Assembly (NCBI GenBank): GCA_945861865.1
Contig: CAMAWN010000026.1
Coordinates: 1 to 42,137, forward strand
Length of the DNA: 42,137 bases
Reading direction: 5' to 3'
Origin: Candidatus Kuenenia stuttgartensis
GTDB lineage: Bacteria; Planctomycetota; Planctomycetia; Planctomycetales; Planctomycetaceae
Positions 15,963 to 23,123 of the stretch are shown here, piece by piece; the stretch's first letter is position 1; each line of letters starts with the position of its first letter. The position numbers and the translations under genes are program-made. Under the pieces are notes generated by a model. It saw nothing but the letters and a program-made list of their open reading frames with translations, made no database searches and had not been told where the DNA came from.

Positions 15963-18860
15963 TCAGTGTGCTCGTGACTTCACTTGTTTCGGTGGATCGG
16001 CACGCTTCGTCGCCGCGCGTTTGACGACAGAAGTGACCGCCATGTTCGCCGACGGAAACCAGACCGACAAGTCGATGCGCCGCAAACCGACGTCGAGTAC
16101 GAACAACACCAGCGCAAGCATGACCAACTCCGGCCACAGTGGGCGAGTTTGTTGAGCTTGTCTTCGGCGAGCGGAGGACGTCAGTCCTCCGAGTGTTCGA
16201 TTTGGCGTTGTGTCGCCGGATTCAGGGGACTGATCCGCTTTCGGCGGATTCGCCTCGGCGGCATCCAGCAACGCTTCGCTCGGCGGCGGATCGAAGCGTC
16301 CGCCGGTCGCGGTCGCGATCTGTCGCAGCAACTCGGTGTTCGTCGGGCGCAGTCGGAGTTCGTCGGAGTAGCCAACCGTCAGACCTCGAGTTTGTTGATG
16401 AATGATCGGACCACCGTTGGCCGCGCGCTGCGACAGATTCAAGTGGTACGAACCGGAGTTGGGCGTATCGAACTCGGCGACGTAGCGGCCGGGGGCAGTT
16501 TGAACGAGCGGAAGTTTTCGTTCGCCGAGTCGCGGGTCGATGATCGTCACCTCTGATTCAGCTCCGTTCAGAAATCGGCCGCTGGGATCAACGGCGTCGA
16601 GCGTCACCGTTGCGCGGCGTGCTCGTTGAGCGACCTCGACCGTGACTCCCTTCGCGTCGTTCTTTCGCATCGCGTGGCGAATGGTTTGTGCCCAGAACTT
16701 GCTGAAGCCGGGCCAGGTCAGCCACTCGGCGGCCCAGCGGCTTTTCGCGTCGCTCGTGAACGCGACCGTTGTGCCGAGTCCGTATCGCCACCACGCCAAC
16801 ACGGGATCGCCTTGCTCGCTGGCGAGGATCAACTCGCACGTCGGTTTCGAACGAGTCATCACATACCCAAGCAGAAACGGAGCAGACTCGAAGTCGATGC
16901 CGGCCAGCGCCTGCGTCGGGCGGATGACTTGCGGGATGAACGGCTGCTCGTTGATCGCGGCCTTGCTGACGGTCAGCGTTTCCTTGGCGAAGATTTGTGG
17001 CAGCGAAGCGGGATCGGTCGCGATGAAGTACCGGCCTTGTCCGATGCGGGCGATCGTCTCCAGCAAATCGCCCGCCGCTTCGGCTCCGACTCCGACTGTC
17101 GTGCAGGTGATCCTCGCAGCGGCCATGTTCTGCGCAAGTCCCTCGAAGTCTCCGGGGTTCGAGATGCCGTCGGTCAGCACGATGACGTGTTTCAGTTTCG
17201 AGACCGCACCGAGCAGCGTTTGGTACGCCTCTTCCATGGGCGGGTACATGCTCGTGCCGCCGCCGAGTTGCACGCCGCTGATCTCGTCGGCGATGCGATT
17301 CTTGTTCGCCGCCGTTTGCAGTGGGCTGACCCAGTAGTGTGCCTCATCGAAGCAGATCACGCCGACCTGGTCTTTCGGTCCAAGCAGTTCGACGGCGGCC
17401 TTCGCGGCTTCCTTCGCCATTTCCAACTTCTGCCCGGCCATCGATCCCGAACGATCCACCACCAGGACCATCGCGAGGCTCGGCTTTTCTTTTTCCTTCT
17501 CGAAGTCGGACCGCACCGGCAGGATTTCTTCCAACACTGTTTTGTAATACCCGCCCAGCCCGAACGACTGATCGCCGCCGAGCATCACGAACCCGCCGCC
17601 GAGGTCTTGCACGTACGTCCGCGCGAGTTCCATCTGCCGCTGAGTCAGCGACGTCGCCGGCACGTTCGACAACGCGAGCAGTTCGTAATTCTGCAAGTCG
17701 GCCAGATCTTCCGGCATTCCCTGCGGAGGCCGGACATCGACCTGAATGTCCTCCTGCTGCAATGCGAACACGAGATGCTCGGTCTGCTTGGGATCACTGT
17801 CGATCAACAACACTCGCGGCTTTCCAGCCGTGAAGACCAATCCGTTGTCGCTGTTGTTATCGAGCAGTGTGTCCTGCTTCAGCCCGCTGATTCGCGCGGC
17901 GTATTCCGCCAGCCGCTCACGCTGAATCGACTGCGGAAACCGAAACCGGTTCTCTCCCTTCGTCAGCGGTTTCGTCTCCGACAGCACTTTGTGAGCGCCG
18001 CGAAAAACCTCGATCAACCCTTCGTCATCGTGGTTCGAGTCGATCACGACCTCGACGTAAAACGGATCACCTTCACGCACCTGAGCCGGAACTTTCACGG
18101 CCGACAACTGCACTTCGGGATCATCTCGCGTCGGCAGCGGAATCGTGGTGACCGGAATCGCCTCGCGCCGCCGCCCGCGATTCGCTGTCGCCAACGCCGC
18201 CTGCAATGCGTCTCCTCGAGTTTGATTGCCGTCTGTCAGCAACAAAATCCTCGGCACATAATCCGGCGGCATCGCTGCCGCCGCCGCTTCAATCGCCGCC
18301 GCGATGTCGGTCCCGTCTCGATCCACGAGCGCACCTGCCGCTGTCGCGTACGATTGGTCGTCAGTCGCTTGCGTTCCCTCATCCGACCTTCGACCACCTT
18401 CTCCCAAAGGGAGAAGGCCGCGAGCGGAGTCGCTTGAAGCCTTTGGTCGCTCCTTCGACACCGCCCCCGGCCGCGCTCCGAACGGCACAAACGCGATTCG
18501 ATCCTCCGAGCCAATCACCTTCGACGCCAACAATTCGTCGAGAAACCGATCTGCCGCCGAGTCCTTCTTCCCAACGTTCGCATCCACGACTCCCGGCAGC
18601 GACTCCTCGCCAACACTCAAGCTCTGATCCACCGCCACAATCACAAACTGCCGAGCCGTCGGCCGCAGCAACGTCAGCCCCGCCAGAGCCAAAACCAACA
18701 GCAACACAATTGCAACACGCACTCCCGTCGAGACAACTCGCTGCCACCGCGCGAAGTCCACCAAGCTCCGTCGGAAATACCACACCACCCACGGCACGGC
18801 CACGACCGCAGCCAGCCAGCCGGGATGAGTGAATTCCAATCCGTAACGCAGGTCAGACAT
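15963..18860 (-). CDS. Large membrane protein with two von Willebrand A domains and a glutamine-amidotransferase-like domain
   Basis: Seen: 965 residues. There are two N-terminal membrane helices (about 14-29 and 47-65). A first VWA region has its metal-ion motif at Asp78 (DQSLS). A class-I glutaminase-like fold spans about 348-450 (RVLLIDSDPKQ, GGGFVMLGGDQSFG). A second VWA has Asp469 in DRSGSM. A C-terminal membrane helix lies near residues 925-945. Known: this architecture accompanies BatA-type proteins and DUF58 proteins in many planctomycetes; the biochemical role is unknown. No catalytic cysteine is evident in the glutaminase-like part, so enzymatic activity is doubtful. The gene starts six bases after the BatA-like stop, with GAGG as SD inside the junction. 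Two palindromic elements are embedded in frame (residues about 141-163 and 870-900). Confidence 0.82.
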   Translation of the reverse strand: MSDLRYGLEFTHPGWLAAVVAVPWVVWYFRRSLVDFARWQRVVSTGVRVAIVLLLVLALAGLTLLRPTARQFVIVAVDQSLSVGEESLPGVVDANVGKKDSAADRFLDELLASKVIGSEDRIAFVPFGARPGAVSKERPKASSDSARGLLPLGEGGRRSDEGTQATDDQSYATAAGALVDRDGTDIAAAIEAAAAAMPPDYVPRILLLTDGNQTRGDALQAALATANRGRRREAIPVTTIPLPTRDDPEVQLSAVKVPAQVREGDPFYVEVVIDSNHDDEGLIEVFRGAHKVLSETKPLTKGENRFRFPQSIQRERLAEYAARISGLKQDTLLDNNSDNGLVFTAGKPRVLLIDSDPKQTEHLVFALQQEDIQVDVRPPQGMPEDLADLQNYELLALSNVPATSLTQRQMELARTYVQDLGGGFVMLGGDQSFGLGGYYKTVLEEILPVRSDFEKEKEKPSLAMVLVVDRSGSMAGQKLEMAKEAAKAAVELLGPKDQVGVICFDEAHYWVSPLQTAANKNRIADEISGVQLGGGTSMYPPMEEAYQTLLGAVSKLKHVIVLTDGISNPGDFEGLAQNMAAARITCTTVGVGAEAAGDLLETIARIGQGRYFIATDPASLPQIFAKETLTVSKAAINEQPFIPQVIRPTQALAGIDFESAPFLLGYVMTRSKPTCELILASEQGDPVLAWWRYGLGTTVAFTSDAKSRWAAEWLTWPGFSKFWAQTIRHAMRKNDAKGVTVEVAQRARRATVTLDAVDPSGRFLNGAESEVTIIDPRLGERKLPLVQTAPGRYVAEFDTPNSGSYHLNLSQRAANGGPIIHQQTRGLTVGYSDELRLRPTNTELLRQIATATGGRFDPPPSEALLDAAEANPPKADQSPESGDTTPNRTLGGLTSSARRRQAQQTRPLWPELVMLALVLFVLDVGLRRIDLSVWFPSANMAVTSVVKRAATKRADPPKQVKSRAH
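16166..16248. repeat. In-frame palindromic elements near the 3' end of the VWA gene
   Basis: The palindrome at 16166-16193 has CGGAGGAC (16172-16179) pairing with GTCCTCCG (16184-16191). On the minus strand it encodes LGGLTSSAR. A second palindrome, TCCGCTTTCGGCGGA (16234-16248), encodes NPPKAD and is the exact reverse complement of the one after the secA-like gene. Both lie in the linker just before the C-terminal membrane helix. Confidence 0.75.
18397..18417. repeat. In-frame palindrome CCTTCTCCC-AAA-GGGAGAAGG in the VWA gene
   Basis: This is a perfect nine-base stem with a three-base loop, inside the first VWA domain. It encodes GLLPLGEGG (residues about 148-156), part of a low-complexity insertion of roughly 23 residues. 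The insertion lies between VPFGARPG and the DGTDIAAAI motif. Confidence 0.75.
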
Positions 18861-18866
18861 GACGCC

Positions 18867-20837
18867 TCATGTAATCACTCGCCGCTGATACGCCCACCAT
18901 TCGATCGCCATCAACAACCACGCGAACGCGATCAACCAGAACCACACCGGCCGATTGCCGAGCACGCTCGCCGAGACCACAGACATCGGAGTCAACTCGT
19001 CGGATTTCGGCACTCGCACATCCGACTCGTTCCGATCCGCGAGGTTGCAGGCCAGTTCGAGCAACGTCGTGTCGCTCTCTGTGGCGACGACTCGCCACAC
19101 ACCGCATTGATCGAATGGCCCCAACGACAGCCGCTCGGACTGCATTGGCAACGCCAAGCGACGCCCGTCCGGCGCAATCAGGCGAGCGGAGGGTGTCAAC
19201 CCTCCGAGTCCGAGATCGTCGTTGGCTATCAGAAAACTCGGAGGGTTAACACCCTCCGTTCGCCGAATGCGATTGAGCGCCGTGACGTCAATCTCTGTGA
19301 TCGCGCCCGTCGGCAACGACTCGCGCAGCTCGCCACGGTTTTCGGTGAACCAATTCAGGGCGTTCATCATCAAGATCGGAAACGCCGTACGCAGCGGTAG
19401 GTCGCCTTCATCGAGATTCACTGTCAGCAGCAACACCTTCTGCCCAGACCGCTCGATGGTTGCCAATAGCGGATCGCCCGCGAGGGAGCGGGCCAGCACT
19501 TTGATTCCCTCATCACTGGCGAACTTCACCTGCCGCGCCTCCGGCATCACGACGTTGTCCAACTGCACATGACTGAGCAGCGGCGAGTCCTTGTCTTGTT
19601 GATTCACGATCGGATTCTGTACCGGTTCGCCAAGCTGCCAAAGATCGCAACCGCCACGCGGATCGATCACCAGCACCGATCCAACTGGCAGTTTTTCGGG
19701 GACGTGGTGATGTAAGACGGTGACACCCACGCTCGGTTCGGAAGTTGGCTTCCAGACCATCGGCTCGACGCGAGTCAGCACGACCAGCGGATTCGACTCG
19801 AACACTTTCTGAATGAAGAGATTTCCTTCAGACACAAGCGTCACCGGCATCAACTCGCGCTTCGGCAGTACGGCCCACGCGCGATTGTCCGCCGCGAGCA
19901 CGTCGGCTCGATCAAGCTTCGCCGTCAAATGACCGCCGTCGGCGGAGGTCTTCTCGAACGATTGGCTCCAGTGTTGACCCGGTGACAGTTTCAGCGGCAC
20001 GACATCGACGACGTCGTCGTTCAGGTCGATCTCCAAGCGACACTCGACCGGATCGTCGGAGGCGTTCGTGACTTCGGCGAGAATTTCATAGCCGAGCGGA
20101 TTAATCAAACTTCGCCGCACCTGAAACTGCGTGATGCCGACGTTGCCCGCGTTCGTGCCGAAGCGTCGGACTACGGTTCGTGGGGCAAGTTTCCAACCTG
20201 TCCGTGACTCGTCCACTGCATCCGGGCCGGGCAGGTTGGAAAGCTGCCCCACGTCTGTCAGCACGACAATTTCGCGTTGATGCTCATCCTGCCGTTCGCC
20301 GATCAATCGGCGAGCGAGATCAACCGCTTCGGCGACTCGCGTGGGATTGTCCGTCGGCATGACATCGTCGACCGCATGAGCCAACGTGCGGCCGTGACTT
20401 GAGAAGCCGCAAACGACTCGTGGCAATCCGCCGGCCGTCACGACGGCCAACTCATCACGGAATCGCATCCCTGCGATGACTCGCAACGATTCGTCCTTCG
20501 CGGCGGCTAATCGCGACGGGGAAAGATCGGTCGCATTCATGCTGGCCGAGTTGTCCACGATCAGCACGATCCGCCGCAATTCGCGAGTCTCCCACGCGAA
20601 GAACGGATCGGCGAGTGCACCCACCAGTAACAGGATCAACACGACCTGAGCCAGCAGCGACAGCCAATGCCGCAGCCGTTGCCAGATTGAACGGGGCTGG
20701 TGCTCGTCGTAGATCTGCCGCCAGAACAGAATCGTCGAGACCGGTACTCGCCGCAGGCGGATCTTCAAAACATAGAAGACCACGACCGGGATGAGAGTGG
20801 CGAGCCAGAACAATGCGAGCGGAGAGGCTAGCGACAT
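18867..20837 (-). CDS. BatA-like membrane protein with VWA domain
   Basis: Seen: 656 residues. The N-terminus is of the aerotolerance-regulator type (MSLASPLALFWLATLIPVVV, then a second helix near 60-76). A VWA metal motif is at Asp95 (DNSASM). A long soluble region follows, then a C-terminal membrane helix (SVLGNRPVWFWLIAFAWLLM). The start at 20837 has AGGAGG (20845-20850, minus) seven bases upstream, which rules out the longer frame. Known: BatA-like VWA proteins are usually encoded with a MoxR ATPase and a DUF58 protein. Here DUF58 is 46 bases upstream but no MoxR gene is in the window. Two palindrome-pair elements lie in frame, adding about 25 residues inside the VWA domain (196-220) and 28 residues near 525-552. 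Function unknown; probably a membrane-associated metal-ion-dependent adhesion or assembly factor. Confidence 0.85.
   Translation of the reverse strand: MSLASPLALFWLATLIPVVVFYVLKIRLRRVPVSTILFWRQIYDEHQPRSIWQRLRHWLSLLAQVVLILLLVGALADPFFAWETRELRRIVLIVDNSASMNATDLSPSRLAAAKDESLRVIAGMRFRDELAVVTAGGLPRVVCGFSSHGRTLAHAVDDVMPTDNPTRVAEAVDLARRLIGERQDEHQREIVVLTDVGQLSNLPGPDAVDESRTGWKLAPRTVVRRFGTNAGNVGITQFQVRRSLINPLGYEILAEVTNASDDPVECRLEIDLNDDVVDVVPLKLSPGQHWSQSFEKTSADGGHLTAKLDRADVLAADNRAWAVLPKRELMPVTLVSEGNLFIQKVFESNPLVVLTRVEPMVWKPTSEPSVGVTVLHHHVPEKLPVGSVLVIDPRGGCDLWQLGEPVQNPIVNQQDKDSPLLSHVQLDNVVMPEARQVKFASDEGIKVLARSLAGDPLLATIERSGQKVLLLTVNLDEGDLPLRTAFPILMMNALNWFTENRGELRESLPTGAITEIDVTALNRIRRTEGVNPPSFLIANDDLGLGGLTPSARLIAPDGRRLALPMQSERLSLGPFDQCGVWRVVATESDTTLLELACNLADRNESDVRVPKSDELTPMSVVSASVLGNRPVWFWLIAFAWLLMAIEWWAYQRRVIT
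19181..19264. repeat. 84-bp in-frame inverted palindrome pair in the BatA-like gene
   Basis: Arm 1 (19181-19207) is GGCGAGCGGAGGGTGTCAAC then CCTCCGA. Arm 2 (19237-19264) is its inverse with one or two changes. The spacer is 29 bases. The length, 84 bases, is exactly 28 codons. On the minus strand it encodes RTEGVNPPSFLIAND and then LGLGGLTPSAR. The LGGLTPSAR part is read in the same frame as LGGLTSSAR in the neighbouring VWA gene. Confidence 0.85.
20179..20253. repeat. 75-bp in-frame inverted palindrome pair (GGGCAG type) in the BatA-like gene
   Basis: CGTGGGGCAAGTTTCCAACC (20179-20198) and TGTCC form arm 1. GGGCAGGTTGGAAAGCTGCC (20229-20248) and CCACG form arm 2. The total of 75 bases is 25 codons, and the frame is kept. 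The encoded peptide VGQLSNLPGPDAVDESRTG plus WKLAP sits right after the VWA strand EIVVLTD. An intergenic copy is at 2191-2254. Confidence 0.82.
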
Positions 20838-20883
20838 TCTCGGACCTCCTGGTGTTGGCCACTCTGCACGTTGCACTGCCTCT

Positions 20884-21762
20884 TCATCCGACCGCTCCCG
20901 ACGCGCGCATCATCTTCATAATCAACTCATCGAACGGCACTTCGCATCGCGTCTGCGTCAGGCCGACGCCGTATTTGTGGCCGTACTTTCGCAGTGATTC
21001 TTGGAAGTCCTCGAACCGCTTGCGGTACTTCTTCAGGGCATTCTCGGTAATCGTCACCTTTTGGCCGCCGTCGGATTCGATGTCCACGAGTTCCAACTCG
21101 CCAAGCAAACTCGGTTCGGCTTCGAGCCGGTCGTGCAGTTGGACGGCGTGCAGTTCGTAGTTGCGATAGCGGAGCAGGTCGAGGCCGCGCTCGTAGCCGT
21201 TGGGATCAAAGAGATCACTGACGACGATGGCCAAGCCGCGTCGCTGCGGGCGTTGCGTGAAGGCTTTGACGACTCGGCCGAGGTCCGTGGCCTCGCCTTG
21301 CACTTCGAGTCCTTCGAGAAACTTGAGCAGCGAGAGAATCCGATCCTTGCCGCGAGTCAGCGGAAAGTCGGCGACGATGTCATCCGCGAAGGCGACCACG
21401 GCGACGCGGTCCAAGTCCGACAGCGCGATGTACGCCAACGCCGCGACGATCTGCTGAGCCAGCTCAAATTTCGACGGCGAGCCAAACGCCATACTCCGCG
21501 AGCAATCCAACAGCAAGTAGACGTGCAAGTCCTCTTCTTCTTGAAACCGCTTCAACAGCAACTGCCCATGCCGAGCGAACACGTTCCAATCCAGATGGCG
21601 AAAGTCGTCCCCGTGCGAGTACTCGCGATGATCGGCAAATTCGATACCGCCGCCGGTCTGCATCGTGCGGCGCTGAGCCAGCAGCGATCCACGAAACAGC
21701 CGCCGCGAGACGAGCGACAGATATTCGAGCTTCTTCAGGAAGTCGGAATCAAACAATGCCAT
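20884..21762 (-). CDS. DUF58 protein (VWA-like fold)
   Basis: Seen: 292 residues without membrane segments. The family core DFRHLDWNVFARHGQLLLKR is followed by a VWA-like fold (LHVYLLLDCSRSMAFGS, with DCSRS as the metal motif) and a C-terminal helical part. Known: DUF58 proteins are encoded with MoxR AAA+ ATPases and Bat proteins, and are thought to work in chaperone-like complexes. Here it is the first gene of a minus-strand group (DUF58, BatA-like, double VWA, sulfatase). The upstream 353 bases contain no MoxR gene. The ATG at 21762 begins MALFDSDFLKKLEYLSLVSR, typical for the family. Its SD is weak, an AAGG some 13 bases upstream. Confidence 0.88.
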   Translation of the reverse strand: MALFDSDFLKKLEYLSLVSRRLFRGSLLAQRRTMQTGGGIEFADHREYSHGDDFRHLDWNVFARHGQLLLKRFQEEEDLHVYLLLDCSRSMAFGSPSKFELAQQIVAALAYIALSDLDRVAVVAFADDIVADFPLTRGKDRILSLLKFLEGLEVQGEATDLGRVVKAFTQRPQRRGLAIVVSDLFDPNGYERGLDLLRYRNYELHAVQLHDRLEAEPSLLGELELVDIESDGGQKVTITENALKKYRKRFEDFQESLRKYGHKYGVGLTQTRCEVPFDELIMKMMRASGAVG

Positions 21763-22115
21763 GTGTGTGGCACATCCTTTTTGGCGGGTGGAGAGGAACG
21801 TCAGGGTGGCCCAGCCTGTCTCAAGCTGGATGCCAAAGGCATTGGAAATTTGGATGCGACGTGACTTGCCAGTTCAACGGTAAATCACGGTCCGATGTCT
21901 TCGTCTTGATTCCGATGCTGCGCACACAGCTTGAAGTAAGCAGTGCCACCCACGAATCGCGATCATCAGAAGATTGGGACGCCGAAATGTATCGAGACAA
22001 ACGACGGAAGGCAGCCAACGTCCTTTGATTGCGAATCGACTGAATTGAGCCGGATTCGTCGAGACTCTACTCTTCGGTCGTCCGCCTCTGCGGATCAACC
22101 ACCACGAGGCATTCG
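21763..22115. other. Intergenic region with a divergent inverted-repeat pair
   Basis: No gene is seen in 353 bases between the divergent DUF58 and Rieske genes. Arm 1 (21803-21834, GGGTGGCCCAGCCTGTCTCA then AGCTGGATGCC) and the reverse complement of arm 2 (21922-21951, GGGTGGCACTGCTTACTTCA then AGCTGTGTGC) match at about two thirds of positions. They are separated by 87 bases. This resembles the other paired elements but is more diverged. Promoters for both flanking genes should lie here; none is convincing. Confidence 0.5.
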
Positions 22116-22460
22116 ATGGCAGATTTTCAGACAGTCGCACATGTGGGCGACATCCCCGAAGGCGAAGGGCGAGCCTTCTGCGTCAACGGCAAGATGGTCG
22201 CCGTCTTCCTCACCAACAACGAGTATTCCGCAATCAACGATTTGTGCCCGCACATGGGAGCCTCGTTGGCCAGTGGCTACGTTGAGGGCGGCGGCGTCAC
22301 CTGTCCGTGGCACGCTTGGCGGTTTTGCACCAAGACCGGAACGTGGTTGGACAACCCAAACTCGAAGTGCCGCACCGAGATCTACGATGTGCGGCTCACG
22401 GGGCACGAAATTCAAGTGCTCGTCCCTGATCATCCAGTCCAGGCGGTGATTTCAACGTAG
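22116..22460 (+). CDS. Rieske [2Fe-2S] ferredoxin-like protein
   Basis: Seen: 114 residues. The cluster ligands are Cys44-His46 in CPHMG and Cys63-His66 in CPWHAW, the Rieske pattern of two Cys and two His. There is no membrane segment or signal peptide. The size and the start (FQTVAHVGDIPEGEGRAF) match soluble Rieske ferredoxins such as NirD or dioxygenase ferredoxin subunits. The start ATG has GAGG seven bases upstream. Known: these carry single electrons to an oxygenase or reductase. The partner cannot be named; a small molybdopterin-fold protein and a FAD oxidoreductase follow on the same strand and are candidates. The TAG stop lies in a palindromic element. Confidence 0.9.
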   Translation: MADFQTVAHVGDIPEGEGRAFCVNGKMVAVFLTNNEYSAINDLCPHMGASLASGYVEGGGVTCPWHAWRFCTKTGTWLDNPNSKCRTEIYDVRLTGHEIQVLVPDHPVQAVIST

Positions 22461-22544
22461 CCATCATCGCTCCGCGTGACGAACCGCACGCTCGCTCGAC
22501 GCGATTTGACAATTCGGCTCATCACGCGGAGCGATGATGGCTAC
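22457..22544. repeat. GTAG-tipped long inverted repeat after the Rieske gene
   Basis: Arm 1 (22457-22481) begins GTAGCCATCATCGCTCCGCG. Arm 2 (22521-22544) is its inverse, ending GATGATGGCTAC, with 23 of about 24 bases pairing. The spacer is 39 bases. Each arm is itself a near-palindrome (TCATCGC/GCGTGA). The TAG at 22458-22460 is the Rieske stop codon. Six A residues follow arm 2, so on the minus strand the hairpin would be preceded, not followed, by U residues. Confidence 0.85.
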
Positions 22545-22568
22545 AAAAAAACACAGCAGGAACATCTC

Positions 22569-23042
22569 ATGGCTCAGTCAGCAACATTGCGAGTGGATGG
22601 TTTAGTCGCATCGCCTCGGTCATTTTCCTTCGACGACTTACGAGCGTTTTCGGAAGCCGAGCAGGTTCGCGATTTCACTCGCTTCCATCCGAAGCGGCCG
22701 GGAGACGGCGTAACGTTGCGAGCGATCTTGGATCGAGTCGCTCCTGCCGCCGATGCGACCTACCTGACACTGCACGCCACACGCGACGACTTCGCGGCGA
22801 GCATTCCAATGGCGGCGATCGTGGACGAAGCCGTCGTCGTCTTTCAACTTGACGGCGCGCCGTACCCGGAAGCCAAAGGTGGACCGTTTCGGTTTCTCAT
22901 CAAGAATCCAGCCGTGTGCCACACGGATGAACTCGACGACTGCGCAAACGTGAAGTTCGTGGACCGCATCGAACTCACCGCCGGCCGAGGGCGAGACACT
23001 CGGCCACACGACGAACAAGAACATGAGGCGTTGCATCGGTAA
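22569..23042 (+). CDS. Small molybdopterin-binding-fold protein (sulfite-oxidase/YedY-like)
   Basis: Seen: about 157 residues starting MAQSATLRVDGLVASPRSFS, with the pattern of the oxidoreductase molybdopterin-binding domain (GLVASPRSFSFDDL, GVTLRAILDRV, LTLHATRDDFAASIP, GAPYPEAKGGPFRFLI, VKFVDRIEL). Known: active members hold molybdenum through a conserved cysteine in the segment before the GV-LR-IL motif. Here that segment reads VRDFTRFHPKRPGDG and has no cysteine. Inference: either the cofactor is held differently or the protein is a non-catalytic relative. The ATG at 22569 is preceded by AGGA; the longer frame would start inside the palindromic element. It is read in the same direction as the Rieske gene and could share a transcript through the element. 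Confidence 0.75.
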   Translation: MAQSATLRVDGLVASPRSFSFDDLRAFSEAEQVRDFTRFHPKRPGDGVTLRAILDRVAPAADATYLTLHATRDDFAASIPMAAIVDEAVVVFQLDGAPYPEAKGGPFRFLIKNPAVCHTDELDDCANVKFVDRIELTAGRGRDTRPHDEQEHEALHR

Positions 23043-23123
23043 GAAGAGGTGCGAGTTGAAAAACAAAGCCGGACGTCAGCTTTCTTTCTCGCCCCTCGCC
23101 TCTAACTCCCCGCCCCTCACCCT

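Noticed and set aside
16626..18437. 603-codon plus-strand open frame across the VWA gene
   Set aside because: Antisense shadow; the minus-strand protein has two VWA motifs and membrane helices.
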